Assembly: GCF_026344135.1 (NCBI RefSeq)
Contig: NZ_JAPKNA010000005.1
Span: forward strand, 248,001 to 312,000
Origin: Alcaligenes parafaecalis
GTDB lineage: Bacteria; Pseudomonadota; Gammaproteobacteria; Burkholderiales; Burkholderiaceae_B
DNA length: 64,000 nucleotides
Direction: 5' to 3'
Each line of letters starts with the position of its first letter. Positions within the stretch are counted from its first letter, which is position 1. Of the stretch, positions 17,643 through 26,217 are shown piece by piece. Below the pieces are notes generated by a model. It was given only the letters and a program-made list of their open reading frames with translations, searched no databases and had not been told where the DNA came from. A program made the translations under genes and the position numbers.

Positions 17643-19022
17643 ATGTCCCTCGACATCAAAAACCTGCTGGCCGACGAAGCCCGTTACTGCTCATTTGGCG
17701 ACACCGTTCACTACGTAGACCCACCCAAAATCTTTACGGGTTGCGAAGGCAGCTACCTGTTTGACGATGACGGCAAATCCTATCTGGACTTGCAGATGTG
17801 GTATTCGGCCGTAAACTTTGGCTACCGCAACCAGCGTCTGGACGATGCCTTGCGTCACCAACTGAACACCTTGCCGCAAGTTGCCAGCCAATACCTGCAC
17901 CCCACCAAGATCGAGCTGGCCCGCTTTATTGCCCAGGACGCCGAGCAGAAATGGGGCCAGGCTGGCCGTGTGCACTTCAACGTGGGCGGAGCCCAAGCCG
18001 TAGAAGACTCGCTGAAACTGGTGCGTAATGCCTCCCAGGGCAAAAGCCTGATGTTCGCCTTTGAAGGCGGTTACCACGGCCGTACCCTGGGCGCTTCGGG
18101 CATTACCTCCAGCTACCGTTACCGTCGCCGTTACGGCCACTTTGGTGACCGTGCCCAATTCATTCCGTTCCCATACCCTTTCCGCCGCCCCAAAGGCATG
18201 ACCTCGGAAGAGTATGCAGACTCCATCGTGCGCGACTTTGCCCGCAAGTTCGAGAACGAATACCACGCCATCTGGGACCCTAAAACCAACCAGTGCGAAT
18301 ACGCCGCGTTCTACGTGGAACCCATTCAGGGCACAGGCGGTTACGTGGTCCCCCCGGCCAATTTCTTCAAAGGTCTGAAACAGGTTCTGGACCAGCACGG
18401 CATCCTGATGGTAGTCGATGAAATTCAGATGGGTTTCTGGCGTACCGGCAAGCTGTGGTCGATTGAAAACTTTGGCATCACGCCCGACGTCCTGGTCTTT
18501 GGCAAAGCGCTGACTAACGGCCTGAACCCGCTGTCCGGCATCTGGGCCCGAGACGAATTGATCAACCCCACCGTGTTCCCGCCCGGCTCGACACACTCCA
18601 CCTTTGCCTCCAACCCGCTGGGTACGGCCGTTGGTCTGGAAGTAATGAAGATGACACACGAAGTAGATTTTGGTCGTCAGGTCCGTGAGTCCGGCGCCTA
18701 TTTCCTGGACGGCCTGCGCGACCTGCAAAAACGTCACCCCGAAATTGGTGATGTAGACGGCCTGGGTCTGGCCCTGCGCGCTGAAATCTGCACGACGGAT
18801 GGCTTCACACCCAACAAGGCATTGCTGGATCGCATGGTGGATATTGGTCTGGCAGGCGATCTGGATTATCAGGGCGAGAAGCGTGGCCTGGTGCTGGACG
18901 TGGGCGGTTACTACAAGAACGTGATCACCTTCGCCCCATCACTGAACATCACGCGCAGCGAGATCGACGAAGCCATGGTTCTGCTTGAACAATTGCTTAA
19001 CCGCGCCAAGCAGTCTCAATGA
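17643..19022 (+). CDS. Class III pyridoxal-phosphate aminotransferase
   Basis: Fold-type I aminotransferase of 459 residues from the ornithine/diaminobutyrate/GABA aminotransferase class. Visible are FNVGGAQAVEDSLKLVRNA and FEGGYHGRTLGASGIT (cofactor phosphate and ring), VVDEIQMGFWRTGKLW, and the Schiff-base lysine in VFGKALTNGLNPLSG. Such enzymes usually act on the terminal amine of an omega-amino acid or polyamine. AGGAGC precedes the ATG. Its stop overlaps the next gene as ATGA, and that gene overlaps an arginase-fold hydrolase. The three form one tight operon, suggesting they modify a single amine or guanidino compound. Confidence 0.9.
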   Translation: MSLDIKNLLADEARYCSFGDTVHYVDPPKIFTGCEGSYLFDDDGKSYLDLQMWYSAVNFGYRNQRLDDALRHQLNTLPQVASQYLHPTKIELARFIAQDAEQKWGQAGRVHFNVGGAQAVEDSLKLVRNASQGKSLMFAFEGGYHGRTLGASGITSSYRYRRRYGHFGDRAQFIPFPYPFRRPKGMTSEEYADSIVRDFARKFENEYHAIWDPKTNQCEYAAFYVEPIQGTGGYVVPPANFFKGLKQVLDQHGILMVVDEIQMGFWRTGKLWSIENFGITPDVLVFGKALTNGLNPLSGIWARDELINPTVFPPGSTHSTFASNPLGTAVGLEVMKMTHEVDFGRQVRESGAYFLDGLRDLQKRHPEIGDVDGLGLALRAEICTTDGFTPNKALLDRMVDIGLAGDLDYQGEKRGLVLDVGGYYKNVITFAPSLNITRSEIDEAMVLLEQLLNRAKQSQ

Positions 19023-20080
19023 AAACACGCTTGTTGAATGCACTGGAACCAGCGGGACTGGTGCAGCGTTTCCTGTCGCATCCCCCACAGGGGTTTGCGG
19101 CATTGGACGATCTGCCCATGCCCGCCTTCCAGGCACCGTTCGATCTGCTGACCACGGCCGATGACGAGCTTAAGGAACGACTGCGCCGCCTGCCGGGGCA
19201 GTCGTGGTGGCAGCGTTTCCTGACGGTACGTACCGCTTTTGTGGGCACCACCGTCAGCGAATACGCCTGGCTTCCCTCCGAACCGGATGTGCAGGGCTTG
19301 GCCAGGACTGTGCGCACAAAGCTGGGTCGGCGCTATGCACTGACCATCATCAAGGACTTGCCAGAGGATTCCCCCTTATTAAGTGCACACGCCAATGCCC
19401 AGACCAATGCACTGGTCAGCGCCTGCGTGGAACAAGGGTTTATTCCGCTGCAAGGTCAGGCGCTGGCCTATGTGCACATTGATTTCCCGGACACCGAGAC
19501 CTATCTGTCCCGCCTGCCCAAAGATGCGCGTCGTTACCTGACCCGCAAGCTGCGCAAGCGCGATCAGTTAAGCATTAGCCAAGTCAAAACCGGCAAGGCC
19601 TTTGCCAGTGAGGAACGGGTGGATCAGTACTACGCCTTGTACCGCAGCGTGTATGCCCAAAGCGAGATTCACTTTGATCTGCTCAGCAAGGAGTTTCTAG
19701 CTTCGGTGCTGCGCGACGAGTCGTCCAAAGGGCTGGTGTTCGAGTACTACCGTGCCGACTCCAAGGAACTGATCGGCTGGAACCTGTGCTTTGAACATGA
19801 AGGCCGCCTGGTCGATAAATACATTGGTCTGTCCTACCCGGATTCACGGGAGCTCAGCCTGTATTTCGTCAGTTGGATGGTGAATCTGGAATACGCCTTG
19901 GCACAGGGTCTGAGCTACTACATCGCAGGCTGGACGGATCCCACCGTGAAAGCGCTGCTGGGTGCTGACTTTACCCCTACACGGCATCTGATCTATGTGC
20001 GCAACCCCTTGTTGCGTGCCGTGGCCCGCCGCTTTCTGAGGCATTTTGAAATGGATAAATCATGGTTGAAACAGACCTGA
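19019..20080 (+). CDS. GNAT/FemAB-like acyltransferase
   Basis: Protein of 353 residues whose second half resembles the Acetyltransf_6 (BioF2/FemAB-like) GNAT branch: AYVHIDFPDTETYLSRLPKD, ARRYLTRKLRKR, YYALYRSVYAQSEIHF and LGADFTPTRHLIYVRNP. Members transfer acyl or aminoacyl groups to amines on peptides, polysaccharides or lipids. The first 100 residues match no family I recognise. The start overlaps the aminotransferase by four bases and the stop overlaps the next gene by 19. The partners suggest it acylates the amine made by the aminotransferase; this is inference. Confidence 0.75.
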   Translation: MKTRLLNALEPAGLVQRFLSHPPQGFAALDDLPMPAFQAPFDLLTTADDELKERLRRLPGQSWWQRFLTVRTAFVGTTVSEYAWLPSEPDVQGLARTVRTKLGRRYALTIIKDLPEDSPLLSAHANAQTNALVSACVEQGFIPLQGQALAYVHIDFPDTETYLSRLPKDARRYLTRKLRKRDQLSISQVKTGKAFASEERVDQYYALYRSVYAQSEIHFDLLSKEFLASVLRDESSKGLVFEYYRADSKELIGWNLCFEHEGRLVDKYIGLSYPDSRELSLYFVSWMVNLEYALAQGLSYYIAGWTDPTVKALLGADFTPTRHLIYVRNPLLRAVARRFLRHFEMDKSWLKQT

Positions 20081-20964
20081 TCCGGCCCCCGGTCGTACTG
20101 GACACGGACAGCTCGGTTGGCCCCTTGCCTGGTGAAATCCGCCTCGTGCTCAACAAAGATTGGCGCGAGGCGCTGCGCTTTGGGTGCAGGCGGCAGACGC
20201 TTTTTGAAGGCATGGCCCCGCTCACATCAGCCATGCCCGAGCCTTGGGCACATGGGCCTGTCTTTATAGGCAGCGGAGATTTTCATCACTTGAGCTGGCC
20301 GCTGATTCTGCGCTGCCTGAGCCAGCAAGAACAAGGTATTGATGTGGTTGTGCTGGATAATCACCCCGACAATATGCGCTTTCCCTGGGGTATCCATTGC
20401 GGCTCCTGGGTGCATGAAGTAGCCAAGCTGCCCCAGGTAGCGCAGGTGCATGTCATCGGGATTACCTCCGGGGATATCGGCTTTGGCCATGTGTGGGAGC
20501 ATCACCTGAGCGCACTCTATGCCCGCAAGGTGACGTACTGGAGCAGTGGGGTGAATGTGAAGTGGGCCAGCCGCCTGGGTCTGGCTTCCTGCTTTCGTCG
20601 CTTCCCGGATCTGGACACACTCACGCTTGCGGCCAGCGAGCATCTGGCCCACTCGCCACGGCCGGTCTATCTGAGTATTGATAAAGATGTATTCGCCCCC
20701 GAAGTCCTGCGCACCAATTGGGATCAGGGGAACATGCAGGAGCCACATCTGCGCAGTCTGCTTAAAGCGGTGCGCGGACGCATTCTGGGTAGCGATGTGA
20801 CAGGCGACGTATCGACCTGGCAGTACCGCAGTGCCTGGAAGCGCTGGTTAAGTTCAGCAGATGGCCAGAACACCGCAGGCGAGCAAGCCGATTTAGCGCA
20901 ATGGCAAGCTCGCCAACATCAGTTCAATCTGCAACTGAACCGCTGGCTGCACGAGCTAGGCTAA
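20062..20964 (+). CDS. Arginase/agmatinase-fold hydrolase (ureohydrolase-like)
   Basis: Protein of 300 residues with the dinuclear-metal site of the ureohydrolase superfamily. GSGDFHHLS (about residues 70-78) matches the GGDHS position, VVLDNHPDN (D99, H101, D103) matches the DAHxD motif, and YLSIDKDVF (about 210) supplies the last two aspartates. All six usual ligand positions are therefore present, although surrounding sequence is unlike standard arginase or agmatinase. It may hydrolyse a guanidino, ureido or amide bond of the operon product. It overlaps the GNAT gene by 19 bases and is followed by a terminator. Confidence 0.78.
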   Translation: MVETDLIRPPVVLDTDSSVGPLPGEIRLVLNKDWREALRFGCRRQTLFEGMAPLTSAMPEPWAHGPVFIGSGDFHHLSWPLILRCLSQQEQGIDVVVLDNHPDNMRFPWGIHCGSWVHEVAKLPQVAQVHVIGITSGDIGFGHVWEHHLSALYARKVTYWSSGVNVKWASRLGLASCFRRFPDLDTLTLAASEHLAHSPRPVYLSIDKDVFAPEVLRTNWDQGNMQEPHLRSLLKAVRGRILGSDVTGDVSTWQYRSAWKRWLSSADGQNTAGEQADLAQWQARQHQFNLQLNRWLHELG

Positions 20965-20994
20965 AGCCCATCCGACACCACTCCAACGCCCCAC

Positions 20995-21034
20995 AAACCG
21001 CCCGATACGCTCCGATGAACCAGGGCGGTTTTTT
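20995..21034 (+). terminator. Terminator between convergent operons
   Basis: A 9-base stem (20995-21003 with 21023-21031) followed by Ts on the plus strand. It closes the aminotransferase-GNAT-hydrolase operon and lies just past the end of the convergent export operon. Confidence 0.8.
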
Positions 21035-21048
21035 CTATCCGAAATACC

Positions 21049-21441
21049 CTAAGCCGCCTCGTGCTGCTGTGCCTGTCTGGACTCGCTCAATGCCAGACAC
21101 ATAATCCCGCTCAAGATAAACACGGTGCCTAAAATCTGCGGCCAGCCCACTTGCTCATTGAACAAGAATGCAGACACGGCCAGCACCGCCACAATCTCCA
21201 GATGCGAAGCGGCAAACGCCGGGCCTATCGGCGCTTTTTTAAGCAAGGACAGCCAGCAGAAAAACGTACCTATATAGCCAATGAAAGCCCCATAAATCCA
21301 GGGCTGGCTAAAGACACGCCCCAGCCACTCCCATGAGGCCTGCAGGGGCAGGGCGTGCTCTCCGGCCAGCTTGAAACTAATCTGCGCCAGAGAGTCAAAA
21401 GCCAGCAGGACCAGAAAGCCGATGATATAAAAACGCCGCAT
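21049..21441 (-). CDS. Small EamA/SMR-like four-helix membrane protein, partner A
   Basis: Protein of 130 residues with four hydrophobic helices (about 5-22, 45-65, 75-92, 100-118), equal to half of a drug/metabolite transporter. An EamA-like segment APIGPAFAASHLEIVAVLAV is present. It follows a similar 119-residue gene by nine bases. Paired genes of this size resemble the ArnE/ArnF pair that flips a lipid-linked aminosugar, or heterodimeric SMR pumps. It is the last gene of the ten-gene export operon. The substrate is unknown. Confidence 0.8.
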   Translation of the reverse strand: MRRFYIIGFLVLLAFDSLAQISFKLAGEHALPLQASWEWLGRVFSQPWIYGAFIGYIGTFFCWLSLLKKAPIGPAFAASHLEIVAVLAVSAFLFNEQVGWPQILGTVFILSGIMCLALSESRQAQQHEAA

Positions 21442-21450
21442 ACGGGCCTC

Positions 21451-21810
21451 CTAGCCTTTAAAACCTACAATACCGACCCCCACCGAGACCAGCAAAATCC
21501 CCAGTACTCGCAAAGGCGTCAGACTTTCTCCGAACAGGATTCGGCCAAACAGCATCACAATCACAATGCTGATGGAGCCCATCAAGACGCCATCGGACAA
21601 GGGCACCAAGGACAAGAAGGCCAGCCACACAACAAACTCGACGATGTAGCAGGCAATCCCCACCCATAGCCAGGGTCGGCTGAACATGCGCTGCCAACGA
21701 TCCAGCCCTTGCCTGTCTCCCGGATCAGCAGCGGCGGCTTTGAAGGCAAGTTGCCCACCGCTATCGACCAGCACATTGCAGATCCACAAAGCAATCACCA
21801 AAGGGCTCAT
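21451..21810 (-). CDS. Small EamA/SMR-like four-helix membrane protein, partner B
   Basis: Protein of 119 residues with four predicted helices and a C-terminal EamA block FGRILFGESLTPLRVLGILL. It shares the overall pattern of the neighbour at 21049-21441 (conserved N-terminal helix, PW in the first loop, GES-type motif before helix 4). This suggests a duplicated pair acting as a heterodimer. Its ATG overlaps the stop of the alpha/beta hydrolase gene. Confidence 0.8.
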   Translation of the reverse strand: MSPLVIALWICNVLVDSGGQLAFKAAAADPGDRQGLDRWQRMFSRPWLWVGIACYIVEFVVWLAFLSLVPLSDGVLMGSISIVIVMLFGRILFGESLTPLRVLGILLVSVGVGIVGFKG

Positions 21811-22733
21811 GAGACGACAGCCCTGCGCCCAGCAACATCAATTGCCGTCACAAAATCCACAACACGCGCAATAACCTGCCTGCGTTCGCGGTCTATCGTA
21901 ATCATGTGATAGCTGTCTTGCAGCAGGCACAGGTCCACCGGCGCATGGCGCACGCCATTGACGATTTCATAGGCATTTCCCACAGCGGCAATATCATCGT
22001 GCTGGGCATGCATGACCAGGCAGGGCGCACGTACCTTGTCCAGATTCTTGCGCACCCGTGCGGACAGCGCGTGCATCTCGATCACCGCCCACCAGGGGTT
22101 GCCGGGCAAACCCGCCGCTGCGCTATCACCACTATTCATCTGGCTAACAACACGTGCCCTAAGGGCTTCATCCTTGATGCCGTAGGGCGGCTGCTCCATA
22201 AACACACTGCGTCGACCAATACCCAAAGCACGTAACACGGGCAGGATGAAAGACAGTTTGGTGTAGGCGGGCATGCTCCAGCCGTCGTATCGGAAAGTAG
22301 GGGACAAGGCCACCACTCCGGCGATCTGCGCGGGGCGTAATTGCGCCAACCCCAAGGCCAGGACCGCCCCCATGGATAAGCCTCCCACGATCACCCGATC
22401 TACATAACGCGCCAGCAGATCCGCCCCACGGCAAACACTGCCCAGCCAGTTCTGCCAACGCGTCGCCACTAGCTGATCCATAGCCCCGCAATGCCCTGCC
22501 AATTGCACGGCATAGACCGTAAATCCCTGGCGATTCAGCCCTCGGGCCAGCACACGCATTTCATTGGGTGTACCTGTCAAACCATGAATCAGAAGCACCC
22601 CGGTACGGGCGTGAGCACCGTGGCCATGCAGCAAATATTCGTGCGATAGCAACTCCTCCGGCTGCGTCGCCAAGCCATGCTCGGCCAAGTCCGGCAAGCT
22701 GGAGAAAGTGGTGTGTAATGCGGCGTCACTCAT
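21807..22733 (-). CDS. Alpha/beta hydrolase (carboxylesterase-like)
   Basis: Serine hydrolase of 308 residues. The oxyanion region LLIHGLTGTPNEMRVLARGL, the nucleophile elbow GGLSMGAVLALG, the acid in MHAQHDDIAAV and the histidine in DSYHMITIDRERRQVI form a complete Ser-Asp-His triad, arranged as in Est/monoglyceride lipase-like carboxylesterases. It may remove or transfer an acyl group on the exported product. Both ends overlap neighbouring genes by four bases, so it is embedded in the operon. Confidence 0.85.
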   Translation of the reverse strand: MSDAALHTTFSSLPDLAEHGLATQPEELLSHEYLLHGHGAHARTGVLLIHGLTGTPNEMRVLARGLNRQGFTVYAVQLAGHCGAMDQLVATRWQNWLGSVCRGADLLARYVDRVIVGGLSMGAVLALGLAQLRPAQIAGVVALSPTFRYDGWSMPAYTKLSFILPVLRALGIGRRSVFMEQPPYGIKDEALRARVVSQMNSGDSAAAGLPGNPWWAVIEMHALSARVRKNLDKVRAPCLVMHAQHDDIAAVGNAYEIVNGVRHAPVDLCLLQDSYHMITIDRERRQVIARVVDFVTAIDVAGRRAVVS

Positions 22734-23437
22734 ACCACTGACCTTAAGTCCGGCATGTGCAGCAAACTAGGTAGCAGGGCGATCGCCTGGCTGAAATCCT
22801 CAAAGGCGGCGTGGGCAATGCCTTGTTCCTGGCAGTAGTCCCGCAAGCGACCTTTTGCCAGTACAAAATCGGCTTTGCCCGCCACACAAAAGTCCGAACT
22901 GCCATCGCCTATATAAAGCACGCGCTGCGTCTGGGCGTGTGCCTGGGACAGGTGACCACACTTGCAGTTGGCACTGGCACAGTCCAAACGATGCCACGGC
23001 GTATCCAGACGCCAGCGACGTGGTCCCTGCACTTCCAGGCAATTTGCCAGCACCGGCAAGCCACGCAGGCCTTCACGGCCCAGCAGGTAATGAATGGCGT
23101 AATCCAGGCCATCACTGACAATTTGCAAAGGCACGCCCAGGCGTTTGGTCACAGCCACAAACTGTGCAAAAAAAGGATCGATCCCGACCTCATCCAGACA
23201 GTCATGCAGTTGGGCCACGCTCATATCCAGCAAGGCCACCTGACCACACATGCAATCGTGTGAACCAATCTCGCCACGCTCCCAGGCCTCTTCCAATTCC
23301 TGCCATCCGGGCATGCCATGCCGGGTCAGCAAAGTATCGGCCACGTCCTGCAGGCTGATCGTGCCATCGAAGTCACACTGAATCCGCCACTGCCCCGCCT
23401 GCACAGCCGGTTTGTAGTTCATAAGCGTTTCATTCAT
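22730..23437 (-). CDS. HAD superfamily phosphatase, MtnX-like (HAD-IB)
   Basis: Protein of 235 residues with HAD motif I CDFDGTISLQDVADTLL (both aspartates present), motif II in LQIVSDGLDYAI, and motif III/IV in VLYIGDGSSDFCVAGKADFV. It resembles MtnX (2-hydroxy-3-keto-5-methylthiopentenyl-1-phosphate phosphatase), but methionine salvage partners are absent, so a different phosphate monoester is likely. Two cysteine clusters (CMCG near residue 63 and CASANCKCG near 153) could bind a metal. It overlaps the adaptor gene by eight bases and the hydrolase gene by four. Confidence 0.8.
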   Translation of the reverse strand: MNETLMNYKPAVQAGQWRIQCDFDGTISLQDVADTLLTRHGMPGWQELEEAWERGEIGSHDCMCGQVALLDMSVAQLHDCLDEVGIDPFFAQFVAVTKRLGVPLQIVSDGLDYAIHYLLGREGLRGLPVLANCLEVQGPRRWRLDTPWHRLDCASANCKCGHLSQAHAQTQRVLYIGDGSSDFCVAGKADFVLAKGRLRDYCQEQGIAHAAFEDFSQAIALLPSLLHMPDLRSVV

Positions 23438-24335
23438 GAAAAATCACCCTGACGTTTTGTCCTACCCGAGCCTGGGCAGGCTCATCAAAGGCCAAGACGC
23501 ACTCCACCACGCGCACCGGGCCGCGTTGGGAGTCATCTTGCAAACGGCCTTCGCCGTAAACCGGGCTGATATGCAATACATGGGCAGAGGGCAAGGTGGT
23601 GGCTTGGCCACTGCCTTCGGTATCAAAAACCACGCGGGCTTTCATCCCCACTTTGACCTTCTCCACATAGGCAGCATTGAGCTCGACCCGTAATTGCAGC
23701 GGACGGGCGGGTAAAAGTGTTGCCATCGCCTCGCCCGCCTGCACAAAACTGCCCGGACGAGCGCTTAAGCTGACGATTTCACCGGCCTCAGGCGCGGTTA
23801 GCGCAAACTGCGCCAATTGGGCTTTTTGTTGCTTGCCCTGGGCGCGAGCAAGCTCAAGGTCTGCTTGGGCAATCTCGACTTCGGTACGGGCCTGCCGCAA
23901 GCGTTGCTGGGCGTCATCTGCCTGCTGGGGCTGGGCCGCACCAGCCCGCGCTGCTGTGGCATAACGCTGCGCCGCTTGCTGCACGGCAGGCAAAGCGGCC
24001 TGGGCGGCACGCAAACGTGCCTGTGCCACCGCCAGACGAGCCTGAGCGGTCTCCGCCTGGGCCAACTCCACTCCATTACGCAGACCAAACAAGGGTTGAC
24101 CGACTTGCACCGTATCGCCCTCGCGCACGGACTGTTCGGACACCACCCCGGCTACTGGCATGGCAAGTTTCAGCAAGCCACCCTCCACCTCGACCTTGCC
24201 GCGTGCGACTGCAATATCACGCAGGCCCGAGGCCTGTTGCACAGGCGGCTCCGGGGGGCGTTTGGAGCAGGCGGCCAACAGCACAACGGCAGCTATCATG
24301 GCCCAGCTCCAGCGTCCTGGTGACGCATTCATCAT
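23430..24335 (-). CDS. HlyD-family periplasmic adaptor lipoprotein
   Basis: Membrane fusion protein of about 301 residues. A lipoprotein signal (WAMIAAVVLLAAC) is followed by a barrel/lipoyl half (VSEQSVREGDTVQVGQPLFG), an Ala/Gln-rich coiled-coil hairpin (about residues 100-190) and a second half (SLSARPGSFVQAGEAMATLL). It would link the ABC permease to the outer-membrane channel. The reading frame is open further upstream into the ATPase gene, but AGGAG seven bases before the ATG at 24335 supports this start, five bases after the ATPase stop. Confidence 0.87.
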   Translation of the reverse strand: MMNASPGRWSWAMIAAVVLLAACSKRPPEPPVQQASGLRDIAVARGKVEVEGGLLKLAMPVAGVVSEQSVREGDTVQVGQPLFGLRNGVELAQAETAQARLAVAQARLRAAQAALPAVQQAAQRYATAARAGAAQPQQADDAQQRLRQARTEVEIAQADLELARAQGKQQKAQLAQFALTAPEAGEIVSLSARPGSFVQAGEAMATLLPARPLQLRVELNAAYVEKVKVGMKARVVFDTEGSGQATTLPSAHVLHISPVYGEGRLQDDSQRGPVRVVECVLAFDEPAQARVGQNVRVIFHE

Positions 24336-24339
24336 CGTT

Positions 24340-25068
24340 TCACTCCTGTCTATTTTCCGGGCTACGCCGATCACTGCGGATAGCTCCATCTTCCATGCCC
24401 ACCACCCGGTCCGCATGGCGAACCACACGCGGGTCATGGCTGACACACAGCACCGTGGCGCGGTTTTTCCGTGCGAAGCGATGCAAAATATCCACGACAC
24501 GCTGGCCGTTTTCAGCATCCAGAGCGCTGGTGGGCTCATCGGCAAACAACAACTGCGGCGCTTTAGCGATGGCACGGGCAATCGCCACTCGCTGCTTTTC
24601 TCCGCCTGACAACTGTGCGGGCCGCATATGAGCACGGTGCAGCAAACCCACCTCTTCCAAGGCCTGATGCGCCAGTTCTGCGCTGGTACGGGCGTTCATG
24701 CCCAGATAACCCAAAGGCAGTTGAACCTGCTCCTGTGCCGTCAATGCAGGGAACAAGTTAAAACCCTGAAAGACGAAACCGGTGTGCTGCAAACGGAACT
24801 CGTCACGCTCGCTACGGCTCATTTCAGCCAGGTTCTGGCCCAAGGCAAAAGCCTGGCCTTCATCGGGCTGTTGCAGCCCCGACAACAAGGCCAGCAGGGT
24901 GCTTTTGCCACATCCAGACGGGCCGGACACCAAGGTCAACTCTCCTGCATGCACCGCCAAAGACAGGCGATTAAGCACACGCAACTGCACCACGCCGGTC
25001 AAAAAGGATTTGCCTAAGGCAACTGCATTCAGGCTGGGTTGTCTTGCCGAAGCTAAGGACACACTCAT
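24340..25068 (-). CDS. ABC transporter ATP-binding protein (MacB/LolD type)
   Basis: ATPase of 242 residues. Walker A is GPSGCGKST, the Q-loop is GFVFQGFNLFPALT, the signature is LSGGEKQR, Walker B is LLFADEPTSALD, and the H-loop is CVSHD. The sequence groups with the LolD/MacB/DevA ATPases that power mechanotransmission rather than classical import. AGGAG precedes the ATG. The permease gene ends 15 bases upstream. Confidence 0.92.
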   Translation of the reverse strand: MSVSLASARQPSLNAVALGKSFLTGVVQLRVLNRLSLAVHAGELTLVSGPSGCGKSTLLALLSGLQQPDEGQAFALGQNLAEMSRSERDEFRLQHTGFVFQGFNLFPALTAQEQVQLPLGYLGMNARTSAELAHQALEEVGLLHRAHMRPAQLSGGEKQRVAIARAIAKAPQLLFADEPTSALDAENGQRVVDILHRFARKNRATVLCVSHDPRVVRHADRVVGMEDGAIRSDRRSPENRQE

Positions 25069-25083
25069 GGTTTTTCTCCTGAA

Positions 25084-26217
25084 TCAACGCAAGAGCAGAG
25101 ACGGATCGGTGCGCCATAAAGCGCGTACCGCCATCACACTGGAGAGCAGAGACATCAGGCCCACCAGCACCGCGCAGGCCAAAGCCACCAGCGGCGTCAT
25201 GGCCACCGGGACGTGATAGAAAGCCGCCAGAGCCAATAGCGCGGAGCTGATCACCGCGGCCAGCACCATGCCCATGCCACCCACCATGCAAGACTGCTCG
25301 ATTACCACTCGGGCCAGAGCGGCGCGACTGGCCCCCAAGGCATTCAAGGTGGCGTACTCCCGCGCCGAACCGCCCACCACCGCGGCAAAGGACTGATTGG
25401 TAATCACGGCACCGACCAGGCACACAATCAAGGCCATGAACAACACGGCCATCCCTGCGCCAGTATCCAGCAACCAGTAGCGTTGTGAGCGCGACGCAAA
25501 CTGATCGGCCGTCCAGACTTCATAAGGGCCAAAGGCAGTGGTGCCATCGTTCAGGCGAGCCTTCACCAGCTCGGGGGCGATGCGGGTGTGAGCGACGTAA
25601 TACGTGCTGCCACGCAGCTCGGAGTCACCCTTGACCTCTCGAGCCGTATCCACAGAGGCCAGTACATTCACCCCTCCCAACCCCCGCAAACCACGCAGCA
25701 AACCAACGACGCGAACCGGCTTGCCATTGATCCAGGCGCGGCTGACATCACGATTCAAACCCAGGGTTTGCAGATCGGCCTCGTCCACAATGACCGCACC
25801 CGGCTCACGCAAACGGGCACGCATGGCTGGACTCAGCAACTGGTCAAACATCATGGCCCCCTCGCTGACCGACACGCCGGACAAGTACACCGAGACACTG
25901 CCGCTATCACTGGCCTGGGCACGCCAATCACCATCCACCCATTCATAAGGCTCGACCTCGACCACAGCCGGGTCCATCAGCAAGCGCATCGCCACATCGG
26001 GATCAATGGACTGCCCGAAATTCACGCTTTGCGTGCCGGGATAGCCCACCCACAAATCCGCTGAAGAGGCTTTGACGTAGATGGCCGCCGTCCCAAAAAT
26101 CCCTAACACCAAGGCGGCCTGGGCGACCAGCATCAGCCCGGAAAACCCCACGGCCAATACGACGGGAACAAAGCGCCGCCATTCATAAATCAGCGTTTTA
26201 CGTGCCAGTGCAATCAT
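25084..26217 (-). CDS. ABC transporter permease, FtsX/DevC type
   Basis: Permease of 377 residues with an N-terminal helix (about 17-45), a large periplasmic domain (about 46-250) with SADLWVGYPGTQSVNF, and three C-terminal helices with the FtsX-like segment REYATLNALGASRAALARVV. This four-helix MacB/DevC architecture works with the ATPase and adaptor in the same operon. Its ATG overlaps the stop of the outer-membrane channel gene. Confidence 0.88.
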   Translation of the reverse strand: MIALARKTLIYEWRRFVPVVLAVGFSGLMLVAQAALVLGIFGTAAIYVKASSADLWVGYPGTQSVNFGQSIDPDVAMRLLMDPAVVEVEPYEWVDGDWRAQASDSGSVSVYLSGVSVSEGAMMFDQLLSPAMRARLREPGAVIVDEADLQTLGLNRDVSRAWINGKPVRVVGLLRGLRGLGGVNVLASVDTAREVKGDSELRGSTYYVAHTRIAPELVKARLNDGTTAFGPYEVWTADQFASRSQRYWLLDTGAGMAVLFMALIVCLVGAVITNQSFAAVVGGSAREYATLNALGASRAALARVVIEQSCMVGGMGMVLAAVISSALLALAAFYHVPVAMTPLVALACAVLVGLMSLLSSVMAVRALWRTDPSLLLR

